Positions 23,923 through 32,909 are shown, counted from the first letter of the stretch. The stretch: 64,000 bases of DNA from Pseudomonas sp. ML96 (GCF_000761545.1 NZ_JPMY01000004.1:21166-85165); one strand, 5' to 3'. Notes: a model not told the origin generated them from the sequence alone. Numbers and translations are program-made.

Positions 23923-25035
23923 ATGAACTCTACCGCCCTCCGCGCCCAGCCCACTTTCTTCTCTCGCCTGGCGCTGCCAGCTCTGCTGCTCGGCCTGCTG
24001 CTGCCGTTCGGCGTACACGCCGAAGAGGTGGCCCCGGCTGCCCAGCAACCGGCCGCCACTACCCCGGCTACCGCGCCGACCGGCACTCCGGCTGATCCGG
24101 CCGCCGTCGCCCCCGCAGCCACTGGCGAGACCCTGGCCCCGGCGCCCGTGACCCATCCGCAAGCCGAGGCCCTCAAGGCCAAGCTGGACGCCCTGGGCGA
24201 GCAGGCCACCCCTGAGCAGGTCGAAACCGCTCGCCTGGAGTTCCTGCAGCAGAACAACATCGTCGGCGCCGATGCCGAGCAGCTGCAGGCCGCCCTGCAG
24301 GCGCTGCAAGGCGACGCCGAACAGGTCGAGGAAGAAGTGCTGCACGACCTATCGCCGTGGGGCATGTACCAGAACGCCGACCGCGTGGTGAAGAGCGTGA
24401 TGATCGGCCTGGTACTGGCCTCGATCCTGACCTGGACCGTGTGGGTCGCCAAGGGTCTGGAACTGGTCATCGCCCGCCGCCGCCTGCAGCGCGAGCTGCC
24501 TGAGCTGAAAGCCGCCCGCACCCTGGCCCAGGCCGCCGAGCAGGCGCGTGCCAAGCACAGCTTCAGCTCGCAGCTGATCGAAGACGCCCGCGACGAGCTG
24601 CGCCTGTCCGCCGGCTGCAAGGAGAAGGAAGGCATCAAGGAACGCGTCAGCTTCCGTCAGGAGCGCCTGGTCGCCGCCAGCGGCCGCGCCATGAGCCAGG
24701 GCACCGGCGTGCTCGCCACCATCGGTTCCACCGCGCCCTTCGTCGGCCTGTTCGGTACCGTGTGGGGCATCATGAACAGCTTCATCGGCATCGCCGAATC
24801 GCAGACCACCAACCTCGCCGTGGTCGCCCCCGGCATCGCCGAAGCCCTGCTGGCCACCGCCCTGGGCCTGGTCGCGGCGATCCCGGCCGTGGTCGTGTAC
24901 AACGTCTTCGCCCGCTCCATCACCGGCTACAAGGCGCAGGTCGCCGATGCTTCCGCCCAGGTCCTGCTGCTGGTCAGCCGCGACCTCGATCAGCCGGCTG
25001 GCGAACGCGCCCAGCCTGTCGCCAAGGCGGTATGA
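23923..25035 (+). CDS. exbB: TonB-system energiser ExbB with long N-terminal extension
   Basis: A 370-residue MotA/TolQ/ExbB-type proton channel subunit of the inner membrane. A signal peptide (ending near GVHA) and an Ala/Pro-rich periplasmic stretch to about residue 150 precede the three membrane helices (about 155-180, 265-290, 305-330). The family motif GLFGTVWGIMNSF and the channel helix VAPGIAEALLATALGLVAAIPAVV are present. With ExbD and TonB it couples the proton gradient to outer-membrane siderophore and vitamin uptake. It is first of a three-gene operon. Confidence 0.94.
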   Translation: MNSTALRAQPTFFSRLALPALLLGLLLPFGVHAEEVAPAAQQPAATTPATAPTGTPADPAAVAPAATGETLAPAPVTHPQAEALKAKLDALGEQATPEQVETARLEFLQQNNIVGADAEQLQAALQALQGDAEQVEEEVLHDLSPWGMYQNADRVVKSVMIGLVLASILTWTVWVAKGLELVIARRRLQRELPELKAARTLAQAAEQARAKHSFSSQLIEDARDELRLSAGCKEKEGIKERVSFRQERLVAASGRAMSQGTGVLATIGSTAPFVGLFGTVWGIMNSFIGIAESQTTNLAVVAPGIAEALLATALGLVAAIPAVVVYNVFARSITGYKAQVADASAQVLLLVSRDLDQPAGERAQPVAKAV

Positions 25036-25038
25036 GCC

Positions 25039-25464
25039 ATGGGGCTGCATCTGCAAGAGGGCGGTGACGACCTCCAGGAAAACCACGAGATCAACGTCAC
25101 CCCGTTCATCGACGTGATGCTGGTGCTGCTGATCATCTTCATGGTCGCCGCACCGCTGGCCACCGTGGACGTGAAGATCGACCTGCCGGCCTCCACCGCC
25201 AAGCCGGTGCCGCGCCCGGACAAGCCGGTGTACCTGAGCATCAAGGAAGACACCAGCCTGTACCTGGACAACCAGCAGATCGATCCGACCCAGCTCAAGG
25301 CGTCGCTGGACCGCATGACCGGCGGCGACAAGGAGAAGACCATCTTCGTCCGTGGCGACAAGGGCGTGGACTACTCCGACCTGATGACCGTGATGGATCA
25401 GCTGCGCGGTGCCGGTTACCTGAAGATCGGTCTGGTCGGCCTGGAAACGGTCGGTAGCAAATGA
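25039..25464 (+). CDS. exbD: TonB-system energiser ExbD
   Basis: A 141-residue protein with a single N-terminal membrane helix that carries the proton-conducting Asp (EINVTPFIDVMLVLLIIFMV) and a periplasmic domain. It pairs with ExbB to power TonB. It starts three bases after exbB and its end overlaps the tonB start in ATGA, suggesting translational coupling. Confidence 0.95.
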   Translation: MGLHLQEGGDDLQENHEINVTPFIDVMLVLLIIFMVAAPLATVDVKIDLPASTAKPVPRPDKPVYLSIKEDTSLYLDNQQIDPTQLKASLDRMTGGDKEKTIFVRGDKGVDYSDLMTVMDQLRGAGYLKIGLVGLETVGSK

Positions 25465-26174
25465 GCCAAGCTCGCCGCCTGCCGCTGTGGGCCGTCAGCC
25501 TGATCGCCGTGATCGCGCTGCACCTGGTCGTCTATTACGCCGCCCTGCTGTGGAAACCGGCGATCACCCCGGTCCTGCTCGAACCCGCCGCCATGCTGAT
25601 CGAGCTGGAGCCGGTGACCGCGCCGCCGGAGCCGACTCCGCCGCAGCCGATCGTCGAGCCCGAGCCGGAGCCGATCCCCGAGGTGGTGGAAGCGCCGAAG
25701 CCCAAGCTGGCCATCGTCAAGCCCAAGCCGAAGCCCAAGGTCAAACCGCAGCCGCCCAAGCCCGAGGTCAAGCCGCAACCCGAGGCGCCCAAGGTCGCCA
25801 GCCAGGAGAAGGCCGCCGCACCGGTTAAAGCGCCGGCTCAGCAGCAGACCAACCAGGGCGAGATCGACCGCGAGAAGGCCCTGTGGATGGCGAAGCTGCA
25901 GGCTTACCTGAGCAAGCGCCTGCACTATCCGGAGCGTGAGCGGCGGATGAACCGTGCTGGCAGCAAGCATGCCCTGCTGGTCAACTTCACCATCGACGCC
26001 CACGGCCGCATCCTCGCCAGCGATGTGAAGCGCTCCACTGCGCGCGGCTCCTTCGACCAGGACGTGCAGCGCCAGCTGCGTCGGGCCAGTCCGGTACCGC
26101 CACCGCCAGCGAAGATCCTCAGCGGCAACAGCATGTCGATCGACTATCCGCTGAACTTCACGCTGACCCGCTAA
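25461..26174 (+). CDS. tonB: TonB energy-transducing protein
   Basis: A 237-residue TonB. An N-terminal membrane anchor (about 9-30) is followed by a Pro-rich spacer at about 45-125, first rich in EP and then in KP repeats, which spans the periplasm. The C-terminal TonB domain (about 150-237) includes LHYPERERRMNRAGSKHALL and ends NFTLTR. It touches outer-membrane receptors at the TonB box and transmits energy from ExbBD. Confidence 0.94.
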   Translation: MSQARRLPLWAVSLIAVIALHLVVYYAALLWKPAITPVLLEPAAMLIELEPVTAPPEPTPPQPIVEPEPEPIPEVVEAPKPKLAIVKPKPKPKVKPQPPKPEVKPQPEAPKVASQEKAAAPVKAPAQQQTNQGEIDREKALWMAKLQAYLSKRLHYPERERRMNRAGSKHALLVNFTIDAHGRILASDVKRSTARGSFDQDVQRQLRRASPVPPPPAKILSGNSMSIDYPLNFTLTR

Positions 26175-26175
26175 A

Positions 26176-26199
26176 CGCCTGCCGAACCCTCGGCAGGCG
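26176..26199. terminator. Perfect 10-bp stem-loop after tonB
   Basis: CGCCTGCCGA and TCGGCAGGCG flank the loop ACCC immediately after the tonB stop. No T-run follows, so it is an mRNA-end stabiliser or weak terminator rather than a classical intrinsic terminator. Confidence 0.5.
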
Positions 26200-26241
26200 G
26201 CCTGGCCGACCGGGGCGCATCTTTCTGAGCGGCCCGGTTGG

Positions 26242-26285
26242 TTCCATTGAATGCAGCCGCTATGCTTGGCCGCATCTCAATGGAA
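26242..26285. repeat. 9-bp perfect inverted repeat upstream of oxyR
   Basis: TTCCATTGA and TCAATGGAA flank 26 bases that contain a possible -10 (TATGCT at 26261, with TTGGTT 17 bases upstream). The right arm ends 7 bases before the oxyR ATG, so it covers the ribosome-binding region. It could be an operator or an RNA hairpin hiding the start. Confidence 0.5.
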
Positions 26286-26292
26286 TTTACCT

Positions 26293-27225
26293 ATGACCCT
26301 CACCGAACTGCGCTACATCGTCACCCTCGCTCAGGAACAGCATTTCGGCAGGGCCGCCGAACGCTGCCACGTCAGCCAGCCGACCCTCTCGGTGGGTGTG
26401 AAGAAGCTGGAAGACGAGCTCGGCGTGCTGATCTTCGAGCGCAGCAAGAGCGCTGTACGCCTGACCCCGGTCGGCGAGGGCATCGTCACCCAGGCGCAGA
26501 AGGTGCTGGAGCAGGCCCAGGGCATCCGCGAGCTGGCCCAGGCCGGCAAGAACCAGCTGGCCGCGCCGCTGAAGATCGGCGCCATTTACACCGTCGGCCC
26601 CTATCTCTTCCCGCACCTGATCCCGCAGCTGCACCGCGTCGCGCCGGACATGCCGCTGTACATCGAAGAGAACTTCACCCACATCCTGCGCGACAAGCTG
26701 CGCACCGGCGAGCTGGACGCGATCATCATCGCCCTGCCGTTCCAGGAAGCCGACGTACTGACCAAGCCACTGTACGACGAGCCGTTCTTCGCCCTGCTGC
26801 CGGCCGGCCACCCCTGGGCCGAGCGCGAGACCATCGACAAGGAACTGCTCAACGACAAGAGCCTTCTGCTGCTCGGCGAGGGTCACTGCTTCCGCGACCA
26901 GGTATTGGAAGCCTGCCCGTCGCTGCGCAAAGGTGGTGAGGACTCGGCCAAGCACACCACGGTGGAATCCAGCTCGCTGGAGACCATCCGCCACATGGTC
27001 GCCTCCGGCCTCGGCGTGTCGATCCTGCCGTTCTCCGCGGTCGACAGCCACCACTACGCCCCCGGCGTGATCGAGGTGCGCCCGCTGACCGCGCCGGCGC
27101 CGTTCCGCACCGTGGCCATCGCCTGGCGCGCCAGCTTCCCGCGGCCCAAGGCCATCGAAGTGCTGGCCGACTCGATCCGCCTGTGCTCGGTCGCCCGCCC
27201 CCAGGGTGAAGCCGCCTCGGCATGA
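26293..27225 (+). CDS. oxyR: Hydrogen-peroxide-sensing LysR-type regulator OxyR
   Basis: A 310-residue LysR-family activator. The N-terminal helix-turn-helix spans about 1-60 (FGRAAERCHVSQPTLSVGVKKLE). The two redox cysteines fall exactly at positions 199 and 208 (GHCFRDQVLEAC), as in characterised OxyR proteins, so disulfide switching by peroxide is expected. The start chosen skips 14 in-frame upstream residues that are not conserved. The stop overlaps the recG start in ATGA, the oxyR-recG operon known from Pseudomonas. Confidence 0.96.
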   Translation: MTLTELRYIVTLAQEQHFGRAAERCHVSQPTLSVGVKKLEDELGVLIFERSKSAVRLTPVGEGIVTQAQKVLEQAQGIRELAQAGKNQLAAPLKIGAIYTVGPYLFPHLIPQLHRVAPDMPLYIEENFTHILRDKLRTGELDAIIIALPFQEADVLTKPLYDEPFFALLPAGHPWAERETIDKELLNDKSLLLLGEGHCFRDQVLEACPSLRKGGEDSAKHTTVESSSLETIRHMVASGLGVSILPFSAVDSHHYAPGVIEVRPLTAPAPFRTVAIAWRASFPRPKAIEVLADSIRLCSVARPQGEAASA

Positions 27226-29297
27226 CCGAGCTGGCACAGGTCCCGGTCACCGTGCTCAAGGGCGTCGGTGACGCGCTGGCCGAGAAGCTAAGCAAGGTCG
27301 GCCTGGAAAACCTGCAGGACGTGCTGTTCCACCTGCCGCTGCGCTACCAGGACCGCACCCGCATCACCCCGATCGGCGCCCTGCGTCCGGGCCAGGACGC
27401 CGTGGTCGAGGGCATAGTGGCTGGCGCCGACGTGGCCATGGGCCGCCGCCGCAGCCTGCTGGTGCGCCTGCAGGACGGCACCGGCACCCTGTCCCTGCGC
27501 TTCTTCCACTTCAGCCAGGCGCAGAAGGATGGCCTCAAGCGCGGCACCGCCCTGCGCTGCTACGGCGAAGTGCGCCCCGGCGCCACCGGCCTGGAGATCT
27601 ACCACCCGGAATACCGCGCGCAGAGCGGTGACGAGCCGGCGCCGGTGGAACAGACCCTGACGCCGATCTACCCAACCACCGAGGGCCTGACCCAGCAGCG
27701 CCTGCGCCAACTCAGCCAGCAGGCCCTGGCTCGCCTAGGTCCGCAGAGCCTGCCCGACTGGCTGCCCGCCGAGCTCGGCCGCGACTACCAACTGGGGCCG
27801 CTGGCCGACGCCATCCGCTACCTGCATCGGCCACCGCCGGATGCCGACCAGGAAGAGCTGGCCGAGGGTCGCCACTGGGCCCAGCATCGCCTGGCCTTCG
27901 AGGAGTTGCTGACCCACCAGCTGTCGCTGCAGCGCCTGCGCGAACAGGTCCGCGCCCAGGCCGCACCGGTGCTGCCGCCGGCCAAGAAACTGCCACAGCA
28001 GTTCCTCGCCAACCTCGGCTTCGCCCCCACCGGTGCGCAGCAGCGCGTCGGCGCCGAAATCGCCTATGACCTGGCGCAGTCCGAGCCGATGCTGCGCCTG
28101 GTGCAGGGCGACGTCGGCGCCGGCAAGACCGTGGTCGCCGCCCTCGCCGCCCTGCAGGCACTGGAGGCCGGCTACCAGGTGGCGCTGATGGCGCCGACCG
28201 AGATCCTCGCCGAGCAGCACTTCCTCAACTTCACCCGCTGGCTGCAGCCACTGGGCATCGAGGTCGCCTGGCTGGCCGGCAAGCTCAAGGGCAAGGCGCG
28301 CAACGCTGCGCTGGAGCAGATCGCCGGCGGCGCGCCGATGGTGGTCGGCACCCATGCGCTGTTCCAGGACGAGGTGCGCTTCCACAAGCTCGCGCTGGTG
28401 ATCATCGACGAGCAGCACCGCTTCGGCGTGCAGCAGCGCCTGGCGCTACGGCAGAAGGGCATCGATGGGCGCCTGTGCCCGCACCAGTTGATCATGACCG
28501 CCACGCCCATCCCACGAACCCTGGCGATGAGCGCCTACGCCGACCTCGACACCTCGATCCTCGACGAGCTGCCGCCTGGGCGCACCCCGGTGAACACCGT
28601 GCTGGTCGCCGACAGCCGCCGCATCGAGGTGGTCGAGCGGGTGCGCGCGGCCTGCCGCGAGGGGCGCCAGGCCTACTGGGTGTGCACCCTGATCGAGGAA
28701 TCCGAGGAGCTGACCTGCCAGGCCGCCGAGACCAGCTTCGAGGAGCTCTCCAGTGCTCTGGGCGAGCTGCGCGTCGGCCTGATCCACGGGCGCATGAAGC
28801 CGGCCGAAAAGGCCGCGGTGATGGACGCCTTCAAGCGCAACGAGCTGCAGCTGCTGGTCGCCACCACCGTCATCGAGGTCGGCGTCGACGTGCCCAACGC
28901 CAGCCTGATGATCATCGAGAACCCCGAGCGCCTGGGCCTGGCCCAGCTGCACCAGCTGCGCGGCCGGGTCGGCCGCGGCAGCGCCGCCAGCCACTGCGTG
29001 CTGCTCTATCACGCGCCGCTGTCGCAGCTCGGCCGCGAACGCCTGGGCATCATGCGCGAGACCTGCGACGGCTTCGTCATCGCCGAGAAGGATCTGGAAC
29101 TGCGTGGCCCCGGCGAGATACTCGGCACCCGCCAGACCGGCCTGCTGCAGTTCAAGGTCGCCGACCTGATGCGCGACGCCGACCTGCTGCCAGCCGTACG
29201 CGAGGCCGCGCAGGAGCTGTTGGCGCGCTGGCCGCAGCATGTCAGCCCGCTGCTCGAACGCTGGTTGCGCCATGGCCAACAGTATGGCCAAGTGTGA
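27222..29297 (+). CDS. recG: ATP-dependent DNA helicase RecG
   Basis: A 691-residue branch-migration helicase that remodels stalled forks and Holliday junctions. An N-terminal OB-fold wedge domain (about 50-150) is followed by a superfamily 2 motor with Walker A GDVGAGKT, the DEQH box in IIDEQHRFG, ATPIPRTLA, and the C-terminal QLHQLRGRVGRG motif and TRG region. All motifs look intact and length matches the family. Confidence 0.96.
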   Translation: MTELAQVPVTVLKGVGDALAEKLSKVGLENLQDVLFHLPLRYQDRTRITPIGALRPGQDAVVEGIVAGADVAMGRRRSLLVRLQDGTGTLSLRFFHFSQAQKDGLKRGTALRCYGEVRPGATGLEIYHPEYRAQSGDEPAPVEQTLTPIYPTTEGLTQQRLRQLSQQALARLGPQSLPDWLPAELGRDYQLGPLADAIRYLHRPPPDADQEELAEGRHWAQHRLAFEELLTHQLSLQRLREQVRAQAAPVLPPAKKLPQQFLANLGFAPTGAQQRVGAEIAYDLAQSEPMLRLVQGDVGAGKTVVAALAALQALEAGYQVALMAPTEILAEQHFLNFTRWLQPLGIEVAWLAGKLKGKARNAALEQIAGGAPMVVGTHALFQDEVRFHKLALVIIDEQHRFGVQQRLALRQKGIDGRLCPHQLIMTATPIPRTLAMSAYADLDTSILDELPPGRTPVNTVLVADSRRIEVVERVRAACREGRQAYWVCTLIEESEELTCQAAETSFEELSSALGELRVGLIHGRMKPAEKAAVMDAFKRNELQLLVATTVIEVGVDVPNASLMIIENPERLGLAQLHQLRGRVGRGSAASHCVLLYHAPLSQLGRERLGIMRETCDGFVIAEKDLELRGPGEILGTRQTGLLQFKVADLMRDADLLPAVREAAQELLARWPQHVSPLLERWLRHGQQYGQV

Positions 29298-29399
29298 TAC
29301 AGAGCACGAAACACCGGCGGTCGCCCGTCCGACGGCCGCGCCTTGGCTCAGCCCCGCTGGTTATACTCCAGAAAAAGTAGTCCCTGCCGGATCCCGCAT

Positions 29400-30806
29400 A
29401 TGACCGAAGTCGCCCTCGCTCCTGATTCCGCCCCGCGCCCGCCGGCGGTAATCCTGCAACTCCTCGAGAAGCTCGGCGTACCTTGCCTCATCCGCGCCGA
29501 ACATCCCGCCCACCCGGCCGCGCGCCGGGTGCAGGCCGCCCTGCTGGAAGATGCCGTCGGCGCCCTGCTGGTGCTCTTCCCGCAGAGCCAGCTGCTTGAT
29601 CTCAATCGCCTGGCCGAACTGACCGGGCGCAAGCTCACCGCGGTCAAGCCCGAGCGCATGGAGCGCATGCTGGCCAAGCACGACCTTGGCCTTCTGCCCG
29701 GCCTGCCGCCGCTGACCAGCTCGCCCTGCCTGTACGACGAGCGCCTGCTGCAGGAACCCAGCCTGCTGGTGGAGTCCGGCCAGCCCGGCGTACTGCTGGA
29801 AATCGACAGCGAACACTACAAGTCGGTGCTGCTGGCCAAGGCCAGCGCCGCACGCTTCGGCGAGCCGCTGGCCGGCATCCGCCCGAACCTGAATCGCCCG
29901 GACGACGACCGCGCCGAGATCACCCAGGCGGTGCAGGCCTTCACCGCCCGCCGCATCCAGCAGCGTCTCGAGGAAACCATCGAGATCCCGCCGCTGCCGG
30001 AAACCGCACAGAAGATCATCAAGCTGCGCGTCGACCCGGACGCCACCGTCGACGACATCACCGGCGTGGTCGAGACCGACCCGGCGCTGGCCGCTCAGGT
30101 GGTCAGCTGGGCCGCCTCGCCCTACTACGCCGCCCCCGGCAAGATCCGTTCGGTGGAAGACGCCATCGTCCGCGTGCTGGGCTTCGACCTGGTGATCAAC
30201 CTGGCCCTCGGCCTGGCCCTGGGCAAGACCCTGGCCCTGCCCAAGGACCAGCCGCAACAGGCCACGCCCTACTGGCAGCAGGCGATCTACACCGCCGCCA
30301 TCATCGAGGGTCTGACCCGCGCCATGCCGCGCGCGCAGCGCCCGGAAGCCGGCCTGACCTACCTCGCCGGCCTGCTGCACAACTTCGGCTACCTGGTCCT
30401 GGCCCACGTTTTCCCGCCGCACTTCTCGCTGATCTGCCGGCACCTGGAAGTCAACCCGCACCTGTCCGCCGGCTATATCGAGCAGCACCTGCTGGGTATC
30501 ACCCGCGAGCAGATCGGCGCCTGGCTGATGCGCTTCTGGGACATGCCGGAAGAGCTGGCCACCGCCCTGCGCTTCCAGCACGACCCGGCCTACGACGGCG
30601 CCCACGCTGCCTACCCGAACCTAGTGTGCCTGGCGGTCAATCTGCTGCGCAGCCGTGGCATCGGCAGCGGCCCGCAGCACGATCTGCCGGACGAACTGTT
30701 CGAGCGTCTGGGTATCAGCCGTGACAAGGCCGAGGACGCGCTGAACAAGGTGCTGCAGGCGGAAGCGGCGCTGCGCGAACTGGCTTCGCAGTTCAACCAT
30801 CACTGA
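29400..30806 (+). CDS. YbaK-like domain fused to HDOD domain protein
   Basis: A 468-residue two-domain protein. Residues about 10-150 resemble the YbaK/ProX aminoacyl-tRNA deacylase fold (ILQLLEKLGVPCLIRAEHPAHP, ALLVLFPQSQLLDLNRLAELTGRKL). Residues about 190-400 are an HDOD domain (IPPLPETAQKIIKLRVDPDATVDDI, GLTYLAGLLHNFGYLVLAHVFPP), a catalytically dead HD relative used as a signalling scaffold in motility and second-messenger regulation. Whether the YbaK part still edits tRNA is unknown. The start at 29400 drops 19 unlike residues encoded upstream. Confidence 0.82.
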   Translation: MTEVALAPDSAPRPPAVILQLLEKLGVPCLIRAEHPAHPAARRVQAALLEDAVGALLVLFPQSQLLDLNRLAELTGRKLTAVKPERMERMLAKHDLGLLPGLPPLTSSPCLYDERLLQEPSLLVESGQPGVLLEIDSEHYKSVLLAKASAARFGEPLAGIRPNLNRPDDDRAEITQAVQAFTARRIQQRLEETIEIPPLPETAQKIIKLRVDPDATVDDITGVVETDPALAAQVVSWAASPYYAAPGKIRSVEDAIVRVLGFDLVINLALGLALGKTLALPKDQPQQATPYWQQAIYTAAIIEGLTRAMPRAQRPEAGLTYLAGLLHNFGYLVLAHVFPPHFSLICRHLEVNPHLSAGYIEQHLLGITREQIGAWLMRFWDMPEELATALRFQHDPAYDGAHAAYPNLVCLAVNLLRSRGIGSGPQHDLPDELFERLGISRDKAEDALNKVLQAEAALRELASQFNHH

Positions 30807-30822
30807 TCGATGCCTTTCATGA

Positions 30823-30846
30823 AAAAGGGGCCTGCGGGCCCCTTTT
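30823..30846. terminator. Bidirectional Rho-independent terminator
   Basis: AAAAGGGGCC and GGCCCCTTTT flank the loop TGCG between two convergent genes. T-runs are present in both directions. Confidence 0.85.
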
Positions 30847-30849
30847 GCG

Positions 30850-31578
30850 TTACTTGAGCTTGGCTCGCCTGGCGGCGAACACTTCCGGCAACGCCTTGAC
30901 GCTGGCATCCAGCACCGCGCGCAGCGGCTCCTGCTCGTACAGCGCCGCGTACTCGCCGAGCTGCTCGCTGGGGGTCTGACGGTAGGCGTAGAGCATGAAG
31001 GCCTCAACGCCCTTAGCGCTGGACTCACGCAGCGGTGCCAGCTGCGCGGCGGTCTGCTCGGCCAGGGCCTTCTCGTCGAGATTGCCGCCACGCGCGCGCA
31101 GGGCCAGCAGCGCCTGGGTCTTGCCGACCTCGTAGCGCAGCAGGGTGGCCAGCTCGGTGGTGTGCGCGGCCTTGTCCAGGCGCTGCACCAGCTCCAGGCG
31201 CTTGCCCAGCGGCGGGCGCTCCTGCAACTGCTTGCGATAGGCGGCCAGGCCACCATCGCCACCCACCGCGCGCTCGGCTGCGGTGAAATGCTGGGCCAGC
31301 GGGCTTTCCAGCAGCTGCAGGGCCTGCTTCAACTGCTCCGGCTTTAGCTTGGGCGCCACTCGCCCGGCCAGGTCGGCGCACAGCGGTACGGCGGAAAACG
31401 CCTGGCCCAGCGCCTTCTGCTGCTCGGCATTCATGCCGCGCTGCAGCAGGGGCGCACTCTGTTCGCAGAGCAGCTTGACCCCGGCCAGGTCAAGCACCCG
31501 CTCCAGGGTGGCATCGGCGGCCTGCGCAGGACCAGCCAGCGCGAACAGGGTAGCGGCGAGAATAAGCGGCAAACGCAT
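30850..31578 (-). CDS. Periplasmic hypothetical protein (DUF2059-like)
   Basis: A 242-residue protein with signal peptide MRLPLILAATLFALAGPAQA and a helical mature part. The first half (VKLLCEQSAPLLQRGMNAEQQKALGQAF) and the last quarter (EAFMLYAYRQTPSEQLGEYAALYEQ) recall the DUF2059 type of periplasmic helical domain. Two Cys at LLCEQ and PLCAD could form a disulfide. The start at 31578 is chosen because it begins the signal peptide. Function unknown. Confidence 0.7.
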   Translation of the reverse strand: MRLPLILAATLFALAGPAQAADATLERVLDLAGVKLLCEQSAPLLQRGMNAEQQKALGQAFSAVPLCADLAGRVAPKLKPEQLKQALQLLESPLAQHFTAAERAVGGDGGLAAYRKQLQERPPLGKRLELVQRLDKAAHTTELATLLRYEVGKTQALLALRARGGNLDEKALAEQTAAQLAPLRESSAKGVEAFMLYAYRQTPSEQLGEYAALYEQEPLRAVLDASVKALPEVFAARRAKLK

Positions 31579-31639
31579 GACAAACAGTTCCGTGGAAAAG
31601 CTCAGCCTAGCCAAGCGGCAGGCGGCAAACCAGAGCGGG

Positions 31640-31659
31640 AAAGCGGCTCAGGCCGCTTT
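31640..31659 (-). terminator. Stem-loop containing the stop codon of the SCP2-like gene
   Basis: AAAGCGGC and GCCGCTTT flank a loop that includes the TGA stop on the minus strand. Only three T follow, so it is a weak terminator or mRNA-end hairpin. Confidence 0.45.
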
Positions 31660-32046
31660 CTTGACCTCGGTCTTCTTTTTCTTCTTCGGCACCACGTGCT
31701 TGAGCAGGCCCTGGAACCAGATCACCAGTGCCGGGTTGCCCTGGATCTGGATATCCTTGTTCTGGATGCCCTGCATGAAGGCCAGCTGCTTGTTCTTGGC
31801 GTTCATGGTGGCGAAACCGTAGACCGCATCCTTGAAGCCGATGGCGAAGGCCGGCTCACGGGCCGCACCGGCATGGCTGGTGACGCGCTGGTCCTTGATG
31901 CGGTAGTGACGGGCAACCTTGCCGTCGAGGGTGTGCAGCTGGAAGACCAGATCCTTGCCGTCCAGCTGCTGCTGGAACTCGGGATTGGTACGGCTGGCCT
32001 TGGCCATCAGGCGGCCCAGCATCCAGAGGAGAAAGCGGAACTTCAT
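31648..32046 (-). CDS. SCP2 sterol-binding-domain-like protein with poly-lysine tail
   Basis: A 132-residue protein. Residues about 25-115 have the look of an SCP2 lipid-binding domain (FQQQLDGKDLVFQLHTLDGKVARHYRIKD is the opening strand region, split here only for description; IGFKDAVYGF and NKDIQIQGNPALVIWFQG follow). It ends in KKKKKTEVKKAA, a strongly basic tail. Similar small proteins occur next to HU and rubredoxin genes in Pseudomonas. A role in binding lipid or ubiquinone precursors is only inference. Confidence 0.65.
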   Translation of the reverse strand: MKFRFLLWMLGRLMAKASRTNPEFQQQLDGKDLVFQLHTLDGKVARHYRIKDQRVTSHAGAAREPAFAIGFKDAVYGFATMNAKNKQLAFMQGIQNKDIQIQGNPALVIWFQGLLKHVVPKKKKKTEVKKAA

Positions 32047-32150
32047 GGCGCGCGGCCTCGCAGTGATGGATTCGGCGGCGCATTGTAGCGATTTGAACAG
32101 GACACTACATCCCGTCTGGCAGGCGGCTTGCGCGGAATGGCGGGGGAGTG

Positions 32151-32174
32151 GCCCGGAGCCTCGCGGCTCCAGGC
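32151..32174 (-). terminator. Stem-loop after the HU gene
   Basis: GCCCGGAGCC and GGCTCCAGGC pair with one mismatch around loop TCGC, 11 bases downstream of the HU stop on the minus strand. No T-run follows, so termination is uncertain. Confidence 0.4.
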
Positions 32175-32184
32175 CGGGAGTTGC

Positions 32185-32457
32185 TTAGTTGACGGCGTCC
32201 TTCAGGGACTTGCCCGGCTTGAAGGCCACAGTGTTGCTGGCCTTGATCTTGACCGGAGCACCGGTCTGCGGGTTCTTGCCGGTGCGGGCGCCACGGTGGC
32301 GCTGCAGGAAGGTACCGAAGCCAACCAGGGTGACGCTGTCCTTGCGGTTCAGCGCGCTGGTGATTTCTTCGAGAACAGCGTTGAGTACGCGATTGGCCTG
32401 GTCTTTGGTCAGGTCAGCCTTTTCGGCGATGGCCGCGGCGAGTTCGGGTTTGCGCAT
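32185..32457 (-). CDS. HU-family nucleoid DNA-binding protein
   Basis: A 90-residue HU/IHF-type protein that bends and compacts DNA as a dimer. It starts MRKPELAAAIAEKADLTKDQA, contains GFGTFLQRHRGARTGKNPQTG (the body-to-arm region with the Pro that intercalates DNA) and ends KSLKDAVN. The frame is open 50 codons upstream, but MRKPELA is the family start. GAGGCA-like bases precede it. Confidence 0.93.
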   Translation of the reverse strand: MRKPELAAAIAEKADLTKDQANRVLNAVLEEITSALNRKDSVTLVGFGTFLQRHRGARTGKNPQTGAPVKIKASNTVAFKPGKSLKDAVN

Positions 32458-32696
32458 AGATGCCTCTTTGACGGTTTGTTGTTGTTGTGTCCGTGCTGTC
32501 CGTCCGGAACAGCGCCCAAGGCGCCGCAACAGCTCTGCGCTGCGGCAGACCGGGAGGAGAATGGCACGCCATCCGGGACTGCGCCAGTGCTGCCGGGCAG
32601 TTTGCACGGGCAGACATCAGGGCGATAGCGACAGAACGACCGTCATTTCCGCCACACCGCCGTCAACACCGCGAATCCAGAGCCCTGAAACGCCAA

Positions 32697-32716
32697 CGGC
32701 GGCCCTGGGGCCGCCG
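32697..32716 (-). terminator. GC-rich stem-loop after rubredoxin gene
   Basis: CGGCGGCCC and GGGCCGCCG form a compact stem 26 bases past the rubredoxin stop on the minus strand. The following sequence is only modestly T-rich. Confidence 0.4.
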
Positions 32717-32741
32717 CTGCGAAGCCTCGAAACTGAGGCGA

Positions 32742-32909
32742 TCAACCGATTTCGATCATCTCGAAGTCGGCCTTGCCCACGCCGCAATCCGGGCACAGCC
32801 AGTCGGCCGGCACGTCTTCCCAGCGGGTACCGGGCGCGATGCCGTCGTCGGGCCAACCCTGGCTCTCGTCATAGATCAGGCCACAGACCACACATTGCCA
32901 CTTCTTCAT
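32742..32909 (-). CDS. rubA: Rubredoxin
   Basis: A 55-residue iron-sulfur protein beginning [15 protein letters not shown]. Four cysteines at positions 6, 9, 39 and 42 (CVVC and CPDC) coordinate one iron. Aromatic residues at the usual core places and [17 protein letters not shown] complete the fold. It carries single electrons, for example to alkane hydroxylase or oxidative-stress reductases. No rubredoxin reductase gene lies beside it here. It is divergent from ubiC. Confidence 0.95.
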   Translation of the reverse strand: MKKWQCVVCGLIYDESQGWPDDGIAPGTRWEDVPADWLCPDCGVGKADFEMIEIG

